A DNA stretch of 36,127 bases from an uncultured Fibrobacter sp. (GTDB lineage Bacteria; Fibrobacterota; Fibrobacteria; Fibrobacterales; Fibrobacteraceae), in the NCBI GenBank assembly GCA_946183925.1, contig CAMHDS010000016.1, forward strand, positions 1 to 36,127, in the 5' to 3' direction. The notes beneath the pieces are model-generated. The model saw only the letters and a program-made list of their open reading frames with translations, made no database searches and was not told where the DNA came from. Shown piece after piece: positions 9,701 through 15,806 of the stretch. The position numbers were made by a program, and so were the translations under genes. Each line of letters opens with the position of its first letter. The stretch's first letter is position 1.

Positions 9701-11716
9701 ACCTGCAGCAACTACTCGTCAAGCAACATTGCCAGTGGTGCCGCGTGGCCTGCCTTTAACTTTAGGCTGAACAACTGCCCCCAGAACAGTTGCGATTACG
9801 ACATCTATTTTGACGGGTCCCTCTTGAGCGGGAACAGCGCCTGTACCGACGGCTCGTGTTCCGGTTCGTGTTCCAATACGGGCTGCAATTCCCTGGCAAA
9901 GACCAAGGAAGGAAATGCAGAGGAATGTACCACCGACGGTGGCTGTAGCCACACCTACGAGGTGCGCAGTTCCAATGACGACAAACCGTTTACTCCGTGT
10001 GAAGTGTCCTTCAAGGTAGCCAAGAAGGTTTCCACGGAGGTGACGGCAACCTGTAGCGTGGGCGGAAGTTTGTATCAGGGACAGCAGTTAACGCTTAATG
10101 TGTCAAATATTACCAATGTTCCAAACCTTAACAATAATGTGCAAATGGTATGGACATTTAACGGCTCTTCAAAGACCATTGATTGCGGTTCGAGTAACTG
10201 TTGGAACAATACGATCACAGCTCCAGCGCCAGGTACCTACTCGTATTCGTTGTCTTACAATGGGAACCCGGTTGAAGGATGTTCTGGTACAGTGGAAATA
10301 GGCTCGATACTTACATGTTCTGTATCGCCGACCACAGTGGATAAAGATGGAACTTATGCATTTACGGCAAATGCAGCTGTAGGTTGCAGTAACTGTTCCT
10401 TTACAGATGCTACGGGTGCTGTGGAGAACAACCTTAGTCTCCAAGCAGGAGGAAGCTTAACAAGAAATAAAACAGCAAGTAGTACAGGAAGCAAAACTCT
10501 TTCTTTTGCTTGTAATTCATGCAACAACAATGTTAGCACTTCCTGTTCGGCATCTTTGACTGTTAATGCTGTGGCTCCATCGTTTAGCTGTCCCACAAAT
10601 CAGACAGAAACTGTGAGTACATCTGTTTCGATAACACCGCAGAATCTAACAGGTTGTGAAGACGGTTGTAGCTATACGATTTCAGGAACTTCTATTACCG
10701 GAAATGGATACACTGGCGGGGCTCTACCCGGCTTTGTCGGGCCTTCTTCTGCGGGTACGGTGTCTTATACAGTGAGTTTGACAAATACAGCCGGAACTGC
10801 TTCCCATAATTGTTCCATAACATATAACGCGGCAACACCTGTAATATGCCATTGTGCAGATTACTGTGGAAGCGGATGCGAAGATAATATTGTTACGGGT
10901 AATGTCTTCCAAAATCCGTTTACCGGTTGCATATTTGTAGTTTCTGCAACTAGACTTGATATTAATCAAGGATATACCGTTAATGGAAGTACTCCGTCAA
11001 CTGGACAACTGTGTTATGACAACGCCACAAATTGTTCAAATGCCCTTGCAAATTATTCGGCAGTAGATGGCGGATGGTATTTCTATGTAGTGAATAAATA
11101 TACAGATGTCCGTTCTACTGGGTACAATCCCTGCGCGCCTAATGTTCAACCTGTACTTGATGATTGTCCCGTTGTGTCAACAACAGTATCGCCGGGATCA
11201 CCTGTGGTAATTACTCCGGCTTTATCGACCGATTGTAACACGCAGAACGGGTGTACCTATGCAATTTCTGGGGATTTCTCTACAACTGGATCATATCGTG
11301 CTGGAAATATTGAATTTACCGATACGGGTGCATCCAACGGGAGCAGTCGAAATTACTCCCTCGTTATATCAAATAGTGAAGGATCCTCTGGAGCTTGTTC
11401 TATTGGTCCAATAACATATTCTGCTGCTGCAAGTATTCAAATAACAAAAGGTGATAATAACGTTTCTGTTCCCTGTGGCAAAACCATACACCTCACAGGG
11501 ACCTGCAATGAAAACACGTGGGGACCATTCTACTTGCACGTTGAGTGCTCTGGACAGTTCACGAAAACTGTGGGAGGTGTAAGTGCTGGTCAGTATAACG
11601 TAGTTAACTACGGTGCAGGAAATGCTTATAATGGAATGGATGTAAACTTAACAACATCATGTGATCCTTCGCCTAATACAATGAGCTGTAAAGCTTGGTG
11701 CGATTGGAATCCGTAA
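3782..11716 (+). CDS. Giant (2644 aa) GspK/PilX-like prepilin with multidomain extracellular region; putative pilus-tip adhesin
   Basis: The ATG at 3782 follows AGGAGGG. The leader ends RKTG, cleaved after Gly16, then VSLITVLLLMLVATIAATAT; position 5 is Thr, not Glu, as in GspK-like tip subunits. GspK is normally about 300 residues and PilX about 200. Regions by pattern: 1-170 pilin part; about 185-330 repetitive beta-helix-like segment (many 'xxVxGNLxV' turns); to about 870 further beta-rich sequence; 875-898 almost pure Gly/Ala linker; about 1260-1370 an InlB-B-repeat-like stretch ending IIYAHFGEV; about 1373-1640 a concanavalin/LamG-like sandwich; about 1900-2644 Cys-rich Ig-like repeats and two further compact Cys-rich domains. 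The last gene of the H-I-J-K-like operon, it is probably carried at the fibre tip and exposed outside the cell. The 3' fifth is clearly AT-richer than the rest. Ligand unknown. Confidence 0.85.
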   Translation: MKCATRKVKCVMRKTGVSLITVLLLMLVATIAATATYKWITSEGRSSASRLRQSEAYQSAVAGIENTRSWMTFHANDVGALIRQYMNDQSNPRKAINLDSRLRSFQQAGQDYHVWLTGVNVDGNTYKLKILSSGEAANGSRHNEAAILVVDGLYQVTLPQTEHHAHIDFDFAYYGGSYTSSGKTVMTSGVVNGNWSGNPPEVTNNWIVTGNATLSGNDLKVGQTTCIGGNLSVENNGITTTDLYVGGEFDGLIKRASGSVYFNGDAKHSGTGSMVIDGNLTVNNIYSTAQNATDRATRVGGNLCVSDSGTILSKGVSDVFQVSGNVWMPGPQNLWYGSVDKYGCVCNIYSPAWASDASHLVSSGTPCTKSGADWGEGRNYVQTSCTGKRLAASDGDVNTNKGSFNKIILGTDASSEVYINSAITTSTYNSLAARSYTENSTWKRNCPEANKISTNDEFSITIGDGGSNHERYPAAKNLCGSWSAPQWHPTGLTDDYYPTYTRGWNNWGGSSYAPYSPAVAVSDTMFAMYYTGGVEDVKFGTYNLTDWKVFKSGVDSRIKLGYVRGDGSRFNSNVFKPVSSEISNKFSSPAVIGAYIVGGELFFDPRDNAYKGYNYDIAAGKATGSPFCRKKSGNDWEPECRVTPWFKSKGTVSSSMPNEREFGCAEDVMTNCFEIWEPSDNGCDNSKYFVDDPLVTCYDDYLPYAEKGCAASITTWPQSGFETALNNCYSQTVEDDSLRAANLYGGYLVVHITGANPGYNYGTSGTLNGKFLIIVDNRVKAQNGFPKTSADSKVFLYLEQGADKIQGTLEHYFIYTKVNTGTSDQLNLTGTLYSPAELCVTNRFQSSTLTVDLPLIQDLRDAGIITENDGSASCGSGGGGGAGAGGGGGAGGGAGGGGDVVIIDSDTKDAYYISMAPQLGVYVETQYESGETLPAGNNNVDVVDSSFVVLPRVIYLPRDPYGTLSDYYSIVPLNGSSLQQSGVNIQCPAGLPTDGDLYSGTLLDQKVYRCTASASGYTSVPFWVAVSEVLRGTPQVYFVESVQEMAPSGSAEVHAYIPPHANSITVLVSCPTSLPGGWTVNPYNADPSPAAGVCSFTFLPGQEGAQKLFDVTTSGASNGTIFFQLLHGEGYALSNPFISELHVSNVATINRIDPTPEEIDAYCEAIPDDCPEVGHRDASEWPDCKVDSITWIKPSTYASIVDTNNSWTIPAGGAGQLTLIEDEPIPGCVVIIPMDNNTLSRDTVKADRFYELRAIAKAKKSSVKVGFAGDVGGRNANVVIASGSREVSCFYEDVKDSVPKACTLDLYTGDTVEVSISKTDGRNSDFNYWKCENNGGNTCPTTDPISSAAYRKFTIKDNRAIIYAHFGEVDQHCFFDEFKQGGVECHAGNQQYCIDKCGNNANSVCVNALDDGSYSDSKWHLVEGSLSSIEDSYERISIDNDASRGDNRANREAVKVMSTTKPGLRGTLKALVQLPKATASYGSLSNNISKSGFLLHSNTTGTEFLMLNVFVNTAGKLAANVCVNGQGGECRSETPKRNGNTLDVSPSSMVMVEATLTDSNTLELTVFSGNYYGTPDTYTSSIKLYELSTTYSDREHEYLGFSMADPNFKIYGIGWNSDDYGADECWDTFPTVKCSFSAKATNGVIPTDTIVEPWLGHSGWFDSKNCTPEYYYYNGTDACSGQAGIEVGCPNSGFYFSGEGAGQHGYRDNGEDVKAAKAWLSCLSNDDQVVAWAAGTETRRAHCGLFWTGKFAECTNHADFGVLASISSGLEGTLTLVGTANLRDARLNITLENPNNSEVEVWLLSENATWGADNFASNSVKFTGTSVSFDVGTSFVEGAQGFDPEHVKQVVVKNLDDYSVTNVSVTSTCSHAVGISNCQAAYNNQTGKWEISADVSNSGKVSAYAITGQVSSSDVVSSTDEPTEWNDSRATWKITHNPYGSYQGSTFDFTASVTNASGETFSTSCGSVTIGSTTCSNYSSSNIASGAAWPAFNFRLNNCPQNSCDYDIYFDGSLLSGNSACTDGSCSGSCSNTGCNSLAKTKEGNAEECTTDGGCSHTYEVRSSNDDKPFTPCEVSFKVAKKVSTEVTATCSVGGSLYQGQQLTLNVSNITNVPNLNNNVQMVWTFNGSSKTIDCGSSNCWNNTITAPAPGTYSYSLSYNGNPVEGCSGTVEIGSILTCSVSPTTVDKDGTYAFTANAAVGCSNCSFTDATGAVENNLSLQAGGSLTRNKTASSTGSKTLSFACNSCNNNVSTSCSASLTVNAVAPSFSCPTNQTETVSTSVSITPQNLTGCEDGCSYTISGTSITGNGYTGGALPGFVGPSSAGTVSYTVSLTNTAGTASHNCSITYNAATPVICHCADYCGSGCEDNIVTGNVFQNPFTGCIFVVSATRLDINQGYTVNGSTPSTGQLCYDNATNCSNALANYSAVDGGWYFYVVNKYTDVRSTGYNPCAPNVQPVLDDCPVVSTTVSPGSPVVITPALSTDCNTQNGCTYAISGDFSTTGSYRAGNIEFTDTGASNGSSRNYSLVISNSEGSSGACSIGPITYSAAASIQITKGDNNVSVPCGKTIHLTGTCNENTWGPFYLHVECSGQFTKTVGGVSAGQYNVVNYGAGNAYNGMDVNLTTSCDPSPNTMSCKAWCDWNP

Positions 11717-11727
11717 CTTTTTTTACA

Positions 11728-11752
11728 AAGGCTCCCCCACCGGGAAGCCTTC
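11728..11752 (+). terminator. Possible terminator after the giant prepilin gene
   Basis: AGGCTCCC (11729-11736) pairs with GGG and AGCCT (11742-11750) around a short loop, 12 bases after the stop codon. The following TCCCTTTA is only weakly U-rich, so termination strength is uncertain. Confidence 0.4.
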
Positions 11753-11764
11753 CCTTTACCCCAA

Positions 11765-11800
11765 AAAATAAAAGCCCCAGGACTCACCGTCCGGGGCCTT
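11765..11800 (-). terminator. Rho-independent terminator, best oriented for the minus strand
   Basis: GCCCCAGGAC (11774-11783) pairs with GTCCGGGGC (11789-11797), leaving one bulged A and a 5-base loop. Read on the minus strand the stem is followed by TTTTATTTTTT, a good U tract, so it fits the end of the rpn remnant transcript. It may also help stop plus-strand transcription. Confidence 0.7.
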
Positions 11801-11817
11801 TACCGATAAGGGGAGGA

Positions 11818-12183
11818 CTACCGGTTGCTAGGAGATTCCTTGGCTTTCTCCGCTGCGATTTTTCGGGCTTTTTCGATTAAGTCGGCTGGCGCACCAAGTG
11901 ACTCTAAAATATCTATTCCCTCAGCACGACCTTCTGCTAACCCTTCGGCACGGGCGTGCTTCTTTTCTACGTACATTTCGTATAGTCGGTCGCTCATGTT
12001 CATTGCCTCGCTTACCAGGAACTCTTCGGTAAATATACTCAATTTGGCCTTCTCCTGCAAGCAGGCGAACAGCGAACCTTCGGGCACGGGAACGGGGTTT
12101 TCCTTGTTCAGACCGTCGATCACCCGGAGCCACTGGGCGATGCGGCTGCGGTCAGAGCTGTGGATGGAGCATTCTTTGCGCTT
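11818..12183 (-). pseudogene. Rpn family nuclease remnant (C-terminal part only)
   Basis: The minus-strand frame from about 12153 reads DRSRIAQWLRVIDGLNKENP and continues to a stop at 11818. It aligns with residue 205 onward of the intact gene at 1-935, which has DRSRIAQWLRSIDTLNRE, and the DNA of the first ten codons is nearly identical. The nuclease core (residues 1-204 in the intact copy) is absent. Upstream the frame meets stop codons inside the inserted palindrome and GIY-YIG gene. A GTG at 12123 could still express about 101 residues of helical, charged sequence, including the AEGLAEGRAEGIDIL segment typical of Rpn C-termini. Some Rpn genes do make a separate C-terminal product from an internal start, so a residual function is possible but not shown. 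Confidence 0.75.
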
Positions 12184-12497
12184 GTCATGCCCGCCTCCGA
12201 GCGGGCATCTCCTATTTCATTCGTCAAATCAACCCATTGCGGATTAAATTTCTCAATCAAGTCGATCTTCCATTTGCGCGTCCATCGTTTCAATCGTTCT
12301 TCCCGCTTTATGGCGCTTTCAATGTTGTAGAATAGTTCGTAGTAGACAAGGATATCTGTGTTATATTTTTCTGCAAAACCATGATGTATCTTCATCTTGT
12401 GTTCAAGAGTTCTTCTGTATAGATTGTTTGTGACACCTGTATAAAAGACAGTTTTATATTTGTTTGTAAGTATGTAAACGTAGTAGTTATAGTTCAT
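12120..12497 (-). CDS. GIY-YIG endonuclease domain protein (UPF0213-like)
   Basis: A 125-residue protein. The ATG at 12497 is preferred over an upstream TTG because GAGG lies 5-6 bases before it. The single GIY-YIG domain shows YYVYIL (residues 5-10), FYTGVTNNLYRR (18-29) with the catalytic-type Tyr and Arg, Glu32, and the usual KREERLKRWTRKWKIDLIE helix (64-82). Homologues normally end soon after the 'NPQWxDL' motif seen at 85-91. Here about 30 further residues (from about 96) are read out of a REP-like palindrome and then, out of frame, out of the rpn remnant, so the tail is probably accidental. The gene lies between two inverted palindromes and replaces the N-terminal half of an rpn gene. 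It is likely a small selfish or repeat-associated nuclease. The domain is certain; the cellular role is unknown. Confidence 0.82.
   Translation of the reverse strand: MNYNYYVYILTNKYKTVFYTGVTNNLYRRTLEHKMKIHHGFAEKYNTDILVYYELFYNIESAIKREERLKRWTRKWKIDLIEKFNPQWVDLTNEIGDARSEAGMTSAKNAPSTALTAAASPSGSG
12184..12212. repeat. REP-like palindrome (left end of GIY-YIG unit)
   Basis: TGTC, then ATGCCCGC, a 6-base loop, GCGGGCAT and CTCC. This is the inverted form of the palindrome at 12518-12547 (GGAG...GACA). It lies inside the out-of-frame tail of the GIY-YIG gene, a few codons from the point where rpn homology resumes. Confidence 0.7.
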
Positions 12498-12517
12498 AAG
12501 AATCCTCAAAGGTTAAA

Positions 12518-12547
12518 GGAGATCCCCGGTCAAGCCGGGGATGACAG
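12518..12547. repeat. REP-like palindrome (right end of GIY-YIG unit)
   Basis: GGAG, then ATCCCCGG, a TCAA loop, CCGGGGAT and GACAG. It sits just upstream of the GIY-YIG start and is inverted relative to 12184-12212, so the pair brackets the nuclease gene. The rpn leader copy begins about 10 bases to its right. Confidence 0.7.
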
Positions 12548-12557
12548 CGGGGAATTC

Positions 12558-12640
12558 CGGGAACGCGCCCGTATCGCGGACAGGGAAGGGCCCTATCTGC
12601 TATATAGACGATTTTTGAGGGAAAATATGCCTGAAAATTT
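12558..12640 (-). repeat. Conserved rpn leader (copy 2), separated from its gene
   Basis: Positions 12558-12586 are identical to 953-981. The remainder is similar to 982-1035 with small changes. It marks where the start of the second rpn gene used to be: the coding part next to it is gone and the GIY-YIG unit follows instead. Confidence 0.65.
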
Positions 12641-12668
12641 TGTTTACGGTGTGGATTTTACAAGTGAA

Positions 12669-12698
12669 GGGAGATCCCCGCCTTCGCGGGGATGACAA
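12669..12698. repeat. Third REP-like palindrome plus decayed copies
   Basis: GGGAGATCCCCGC, a CTTC-containing loop, GCGGGGATGACAA. Downstream, to about 12753, are partial echoes of the right half (CGGGGATGACAG, CCGGGATGACAG). It has the same orientation as 12518-12547. It lies just beyond the stop codon of the SulP gene and may act as that gene's 3' structure. Confidence 0.6.
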
Positions 12699-12767
12699 AG
12701 AGAGTGTGCGGGGATGACAGTGGAAGGGCAGCCGGGATGACAGCAGGATGGGCGGGGGTGCCCTGCC

Positions 12768-14678
12768 CTATTTCCCGGTTTTTTCCTCGATCTTCACGAT
12801 GGGTTCGTCCATCATGCGCTCGGCGATGACTTCGGGAGTCTCTTCGGCAACGGCGGCGTTGGATTCTTCGGGCATCCAGGGCTTGTCCAGGCTCTTTTCC
12901 CAAGAAACGGTAGGCGCCTGCACCACCTCGTGAGACGTATCCACCACAGGGAGGCCCAGAATTTCGCGGGCCCGGTTCAGGGCGGCATCGATATTGCCCA
13001 AAGCATTTTCTTCGCCCAGCTGTTTCAGCACCCCTGCGCGGGTCAGTGCCACCACGGGCTGGGCATGCACACCGCTCAAGAGCAGCTGAGTGCCTTCGCT
13101 ATTGCAGCGGTTCAGCAGGTCCTCGATCATCTGGATACCGGCGGCGTCAATACTGGACACGCTCCGCATACGCAAAATGAGAATCTTCGGCCTGTCGGAG
13201 ATGCGGGCCATGGTATCCTTGAACTTGTCCACGGCCCCAAAGAACAGGGAGCCGGCCAGCTCGTAAACGGCCACGCCCTTGGGCACCTGGCGGCTGAGCT
13301 CATTGTGGGCCGCCTCTTCGTCGTCTTCCCTGAGGGCCTCGGTCACCGTTTCCACTTCGGCAACGTCGCTCATGCGCTTGATGAAGAGGACCGCCGCCAA
13401 GAGCACGCCCACTTCGATAGCCACCGTCAAATCAATAATCACCGTGAGGAAAAACGCCACAAGCATCACAATCACGTCGCTCTTGGGAGCCTTGAACATC
13501 TTGATAAAGCTCCGATAGCCGCACATGTTGAAGGCCACCTGGAAAAGCACGGCAGCGAGAGCCGCCATCGGGATCATTTCGGCATACTTGCCAAGCACCA
13601 GCATAATGAGCAGGAGCACCACCGCATGCACCAGGCCCGAAACCGGGCTCACTGCGCCGTTACGGATGTTGGTCGCGGTACGGGCAATCGCGCCCGTCGC
13701 GGGGATACCGCCAAAAATCGGGGAAAGGATATTCGCCACGCCCTGGCCAAAGAGTTCCGTGTTGGAGCGGTGCTTGGTAGAGGTCATACCGTCGGCCACC
13801 ACGGCACTGAGCAAGGACTCGATGGCCCCCAGCATGGCGATGGTCAAGGCCGGCTGGAATACCTTCTGCATCATCTCGAGGCTAATGTTGGGCAAATGGG
13901 GCACTGGGAATCCGCTGGGGATATGGTTTTTCATGCCGATGGTCACCACGCCGTGACCGTTCACCGGGTCGTCCCAGCCCAGCACCTTCACAAGGACCGT
14001 GGCCACCACGATGGCCACCAGGGAACCCGGAACCTTCGTCGTAATTTTCGGCCACAAGATACATACAGCCAGGGCTACCAGGCCAACGATAACCGCATAT
14101 ATATTTACAGTGTCAAAGGAGGAGGCGTAAAGCTTGATCTTGCCTACCGCGTCGGCAGGGTCCTTGGCCAAGAACCGCAGGCCAAAGAAGTTGGGCACCT
14201 GGCCCAAGGCGATGATGATGGCAATGCCCGCCGTAAAGCCCACGGTCACCGGGTAGGGGATAAACTTGATGATGGCGCCAAACTTCGCCAACCCGAAAAT
14301 CACCAGGAAGATACCGGCAAGCAAAGTAGCCGAAGCTAGACCATCGTAGCCATACTGGCTCACGATGCCATAGACAATCACGATGAAGGCACCGGTGGGC
14401 CCACCAATCTGGAAACGGGAGCCGCCCAAGAGGGAAATGGCAAAGCCCGCGATGATGGCGGTGTAAAGCCCCTGCTCGGGACCCACGCCCGAAGCGATGG
14501 CGAAGGCGATTGCCAGCGGAAGCGCCAAGATGCCCACAATAATCCCGGACATCAGGTCGCGGGTAAACTCCTTGCGGGTATAGCCCCGCTTTATGGTACG
14601 GGCAATTTCCGGGGTAATCGTCGTCTTGACGCCAGACAGGAAACTCTTGACAGATTCCTTGGCATGGATATTAGTCAT
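12768..14678 (-). CDS. SulP family anion transporter with STAS domain
   Basis: A 636-residue SLC26/SulP permease. ATG at 14678 is chosen because GGAG lies 7 bases upstream; a TTG at 14708 has no such site. The membrane domain starts about residue 37 with the family pattern LMSGIIVGILALPLAIAFAIASGV and then GLYTAIIAGF. Roughly 10-14 hydrophobic segments run to about residue 430. The STAS domain spans about 468-577 (GVAVYELAGSLFFGAVDKF, then SSIDAAGIQMIEDL). After it comes an unusual acidic tail of about 60 residues (578-636). Members move sulfate, bicarbonate or C4-dicarboxylates across the inner membrane; the substrate cannot be told from sequence. A TusA-like sulfur-carrier gene lies 1.1 kb upstream, which would fit sulfate but is weak evidence. 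The gene stands alone between structured intergenic DNA and REP-like palindromes. Confidence 0.92.
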   Translation of the reverse strand: MTNIHAKESVKSFLSGVKTTITPEIARTIKRGYTRKEFTRDLMSGIIVGILALPLAIAFAIASGVGPEQGLYTAIIAGFAISLLGGSRFQIGGPTGAFIVIVYGIVSQYGYDGLASATLLAGIFLVIFGLAKFGAIIKFIPYPVTVGFTAGIAIIIALGQVPNFFGLRFLAKDPADAVGKIKLYASSFDTVNIYAVIVGLVALAVCILWPKITTKVPGSLVAIVVATVLVKVLGWDDPVNGHGVVTIGMKNHIPSGFPVPHLPNISLEMMQKVFQPALTIAMLGAIESLLSAVVADGMTSTKHRSNTELFGQGVANILSPIFGGIPATGAIARTATNIRNGAVSPVSGLVHAVVLLLIMLVLGKYAEMIPMAALAAVLFQVAFNMCGYRSFIKMFKAPKSDVIVMLVAFFLTVIIDLTVAIEVGVLLAAVLFIKRMSDVAEVETVTEALREDDEEAAHNELSRQVPKGVAVYELAGSLFFGAVDKFKDTMARISDRPKILILRMRSVSSIDAAGIQMIEDLLNRCNSEGTQLLLSGVHAQPVVALTRAGVLKQLGEENALGNIDAALNRAREILGLPVVDTSHEVVQAPTVSWEKSLDKPWMPEESNAAVAEETPEVIAERMMDEPIVKIEEKTGK

Positions 14679-14765
14679 CGGGCACTCCGTTCTAAAGAAC
14701 GGCGCCAAATTTAGAAAACTTTACAAGCCCCGTTAAGGGGGGAAAGGGGAAATAAAGTCAGTAAG

Positions 14766-14866
14766 CAGTGGTTAGTAATCAGTAAACAGGGCGGCTTCGC
14801 CGCGACAAACAATCCTAATTACAGACCTTCGGTCCTAATCACTAACCACGAACCACTAACCACTTA
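14766..14866. repeat. Structured intergenic repeat element (long inverted arms enclosing two TTCG hairpins)
   Basis: Outer arms GTGGTTAGTAAT (14768-14779) and ATCACTAACCAC (14838-14849) match at 11 of 12 positions. Inside are two perfect small hairpins with TTCG tetraloops: GCGGC-TTCG-CCGC (about 14791-14803) and GACC-TTCG-GTC (14824-14834). The right arm is followed by a second near copy (CACGAACCACTAACCACTTA) that runs into the stop codon of the next minus-strand gene. Confidence 0.6.
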
Positions 14867-15199
14867 CAAAAGTCCTTTCTTCGCGGAGCGCATCAGGTTC
14901 TTGACCTGCTTGTTGGTCAGCTGGGGCACGTCGGCGTCACGCTCGCGGCGGGACTTGGGAGCGCATTCCTCGCACAGGAGTCTTGTCACCGTACCGAAGC
15001 TGGTAGCGCCATCCATCTTGTCGGCCTGGCGGGAGCGGTAGGGCTTTACCAAAGCTTCCTTGTGGCACTTGTCGCAGATGCCCATCTTGGGGGGAGCGGG
15101 TTCACGTTTCTCTTTTTTCTTCTTCTCTTCTTCGTCCATGGCCCAGGCGCGAGCGCTCGCGGCATTCTTTGCGGCAAAATGATCATCAAAAAGACTCAT
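14864..15199 (-). CDS. Small zinc-ribbon-like protein of unknown function
   Basis: 111 residues, ATG at 15199 with a strong AAGGAG site 6 bases upstream. A charged N-terminal helix (about 20-38, Glu/Lys-rich) is followed by CDKC at about 42-45 and CEEC about 35 residues later, which together could bind one zinc. The segment between them (KPYRSRQADKMDG...TVTRLLC) is basic. The C-terminal helix VKNLMRSAKKGLL is also basic. I do not recognise a named family. It is the third gene of a probable minus-strand operon after the TusA-fusion and SGNH-like genes, with a 13-base gap. Nucleic-acid or ribosome binding would fit the charge pattern, but this is a guess. Confidence 0.75.
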   Translation of the reverse strand: MSLFDDHFAAKNAASARAWAMDEEEKKKKEKREPAPPKMGICDKCHKEALVKPYRSRQADKMDGATSFGTVTRLLCEECAPKSRRERDADVPQLTNKQVKNLMRSAKKGLL

Positions 15200-15212
15200 G
15201 GTAACTCCTTTT

Positions 15213-15797
15213 CTATTTCAACTCTTTCAATATACAATCTTCCAGGAACATGGATAGCAGGGTGATGCATAAAGAGGTAGGTTTGGAGGTCTCCGAAAAG
15301 AGGCTACGGCCGAACTTTCCCCGTTCTTCCTGCTTTTCCTGGAACTTCCGCACGTGGGATTCCCAGTCAAAAATTCCGATGCGTTCCGGCGCCAGGTCCG
15401 CAAAGCCCCGTATGGCCTGGTTCAGCTGTTCCACCTGGTCCGCCCCTTCAGGGAGCATTTCGGTAGGAATAGTAAGCAGGTCCATTTCGGACTGGGTCTT
15501 TTTCAAAAGTTCGTCCAAGAGCGTGCGGTAATTTGCAGCTACGGCTTCGGCACTCCCCCGTTCCCGTTTCAGGTCAGAGAGTCCTAAGGCAAGCACGATA
15601 CGCCCCGCCTTCTTGCCGATAACATCAGAAGAGGCCCGAGCAAAAAGCTGGGGAATCGACAGGGGCAAGGGAGCGTTGATGGAAAACTGCATGGGCCGGT
15701 TGGGCTCTGCGCACAGCAACATCTCCGAACAGCGGAAGGCGGCTTCGCCCTCGCTTCCGAGCAGGTCATCTCCGATTATCAGGATTCGGTTTTCCAC
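15213..15797 (-). CDS. SGNH/GDSL-like protein, catalytic Ser apparently replaced
   Basis: 194 residues with GTG start at 15797, 9 bases after the stop of the upstream gene; AGAAG lies just before it. The fold is suggested by RILIIGDDLLG at residues 4-14 (block I of SGNH hydrolases is GDSx, here GDDL) and by VLALGLSDLKRERG in the middle (block III, usually GxND). Between them is a stretch matching the usual 'NAPLP...IPQLFARASSDVIGKKA' layout. The C-terminal DxxH block is not obvious; IGIFDWESHVRKF is the best candidate. If Ser is really replaced by Asp the protein may be inactive as an esterase and act as a binding protein. No signal peptide is seen, so it is probably cytoplasmic. Confidence in the gene is high, in the family moderate. 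Confidence 0.7.
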   Translation of the reverse strand: MENRILIIGDDLLGSEGEAAFRCSEMLLCAEPNRPMQFSINAPLPLSIPQLFARASSDVIGKKAGRIVLALGLSDLKRERGSAEAVAANYRTLLDELLKKTQSEMDLLTIPTEMLPEGADQVEQLNQAIRGFADLAPERIGIFDWESHVRKFQEKQEERGKFGRSLFSETSKPTSLCITLLSMFLEDCILKELK

Positions 15798-15806
15798 ACT
15801 TCTAAT

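Noticed and set aside
12120-12640. Classical insertion sequence or homing endonuclease intron
   Set aside because: No DDE or Y1/RAYT transposase and no intron structure were recognised; only short palindromes flank the GIY-YIG gene, so it is reported as a REP-like unit.
12930-14339. 469-codon plus-strand open frame opposite the SulP gene
   Set aside because: His/Gln/Gly-rich translation typical of antisense to a membrane protein; SulP and STAS motifs on the other strand are unambiguous.
14766-14866. Short repeated phrases considered as a CRISPR remnant
   Set aside because: Repeats are degenerate, partly inverted, have no regular spacers, and no cas gene is near.
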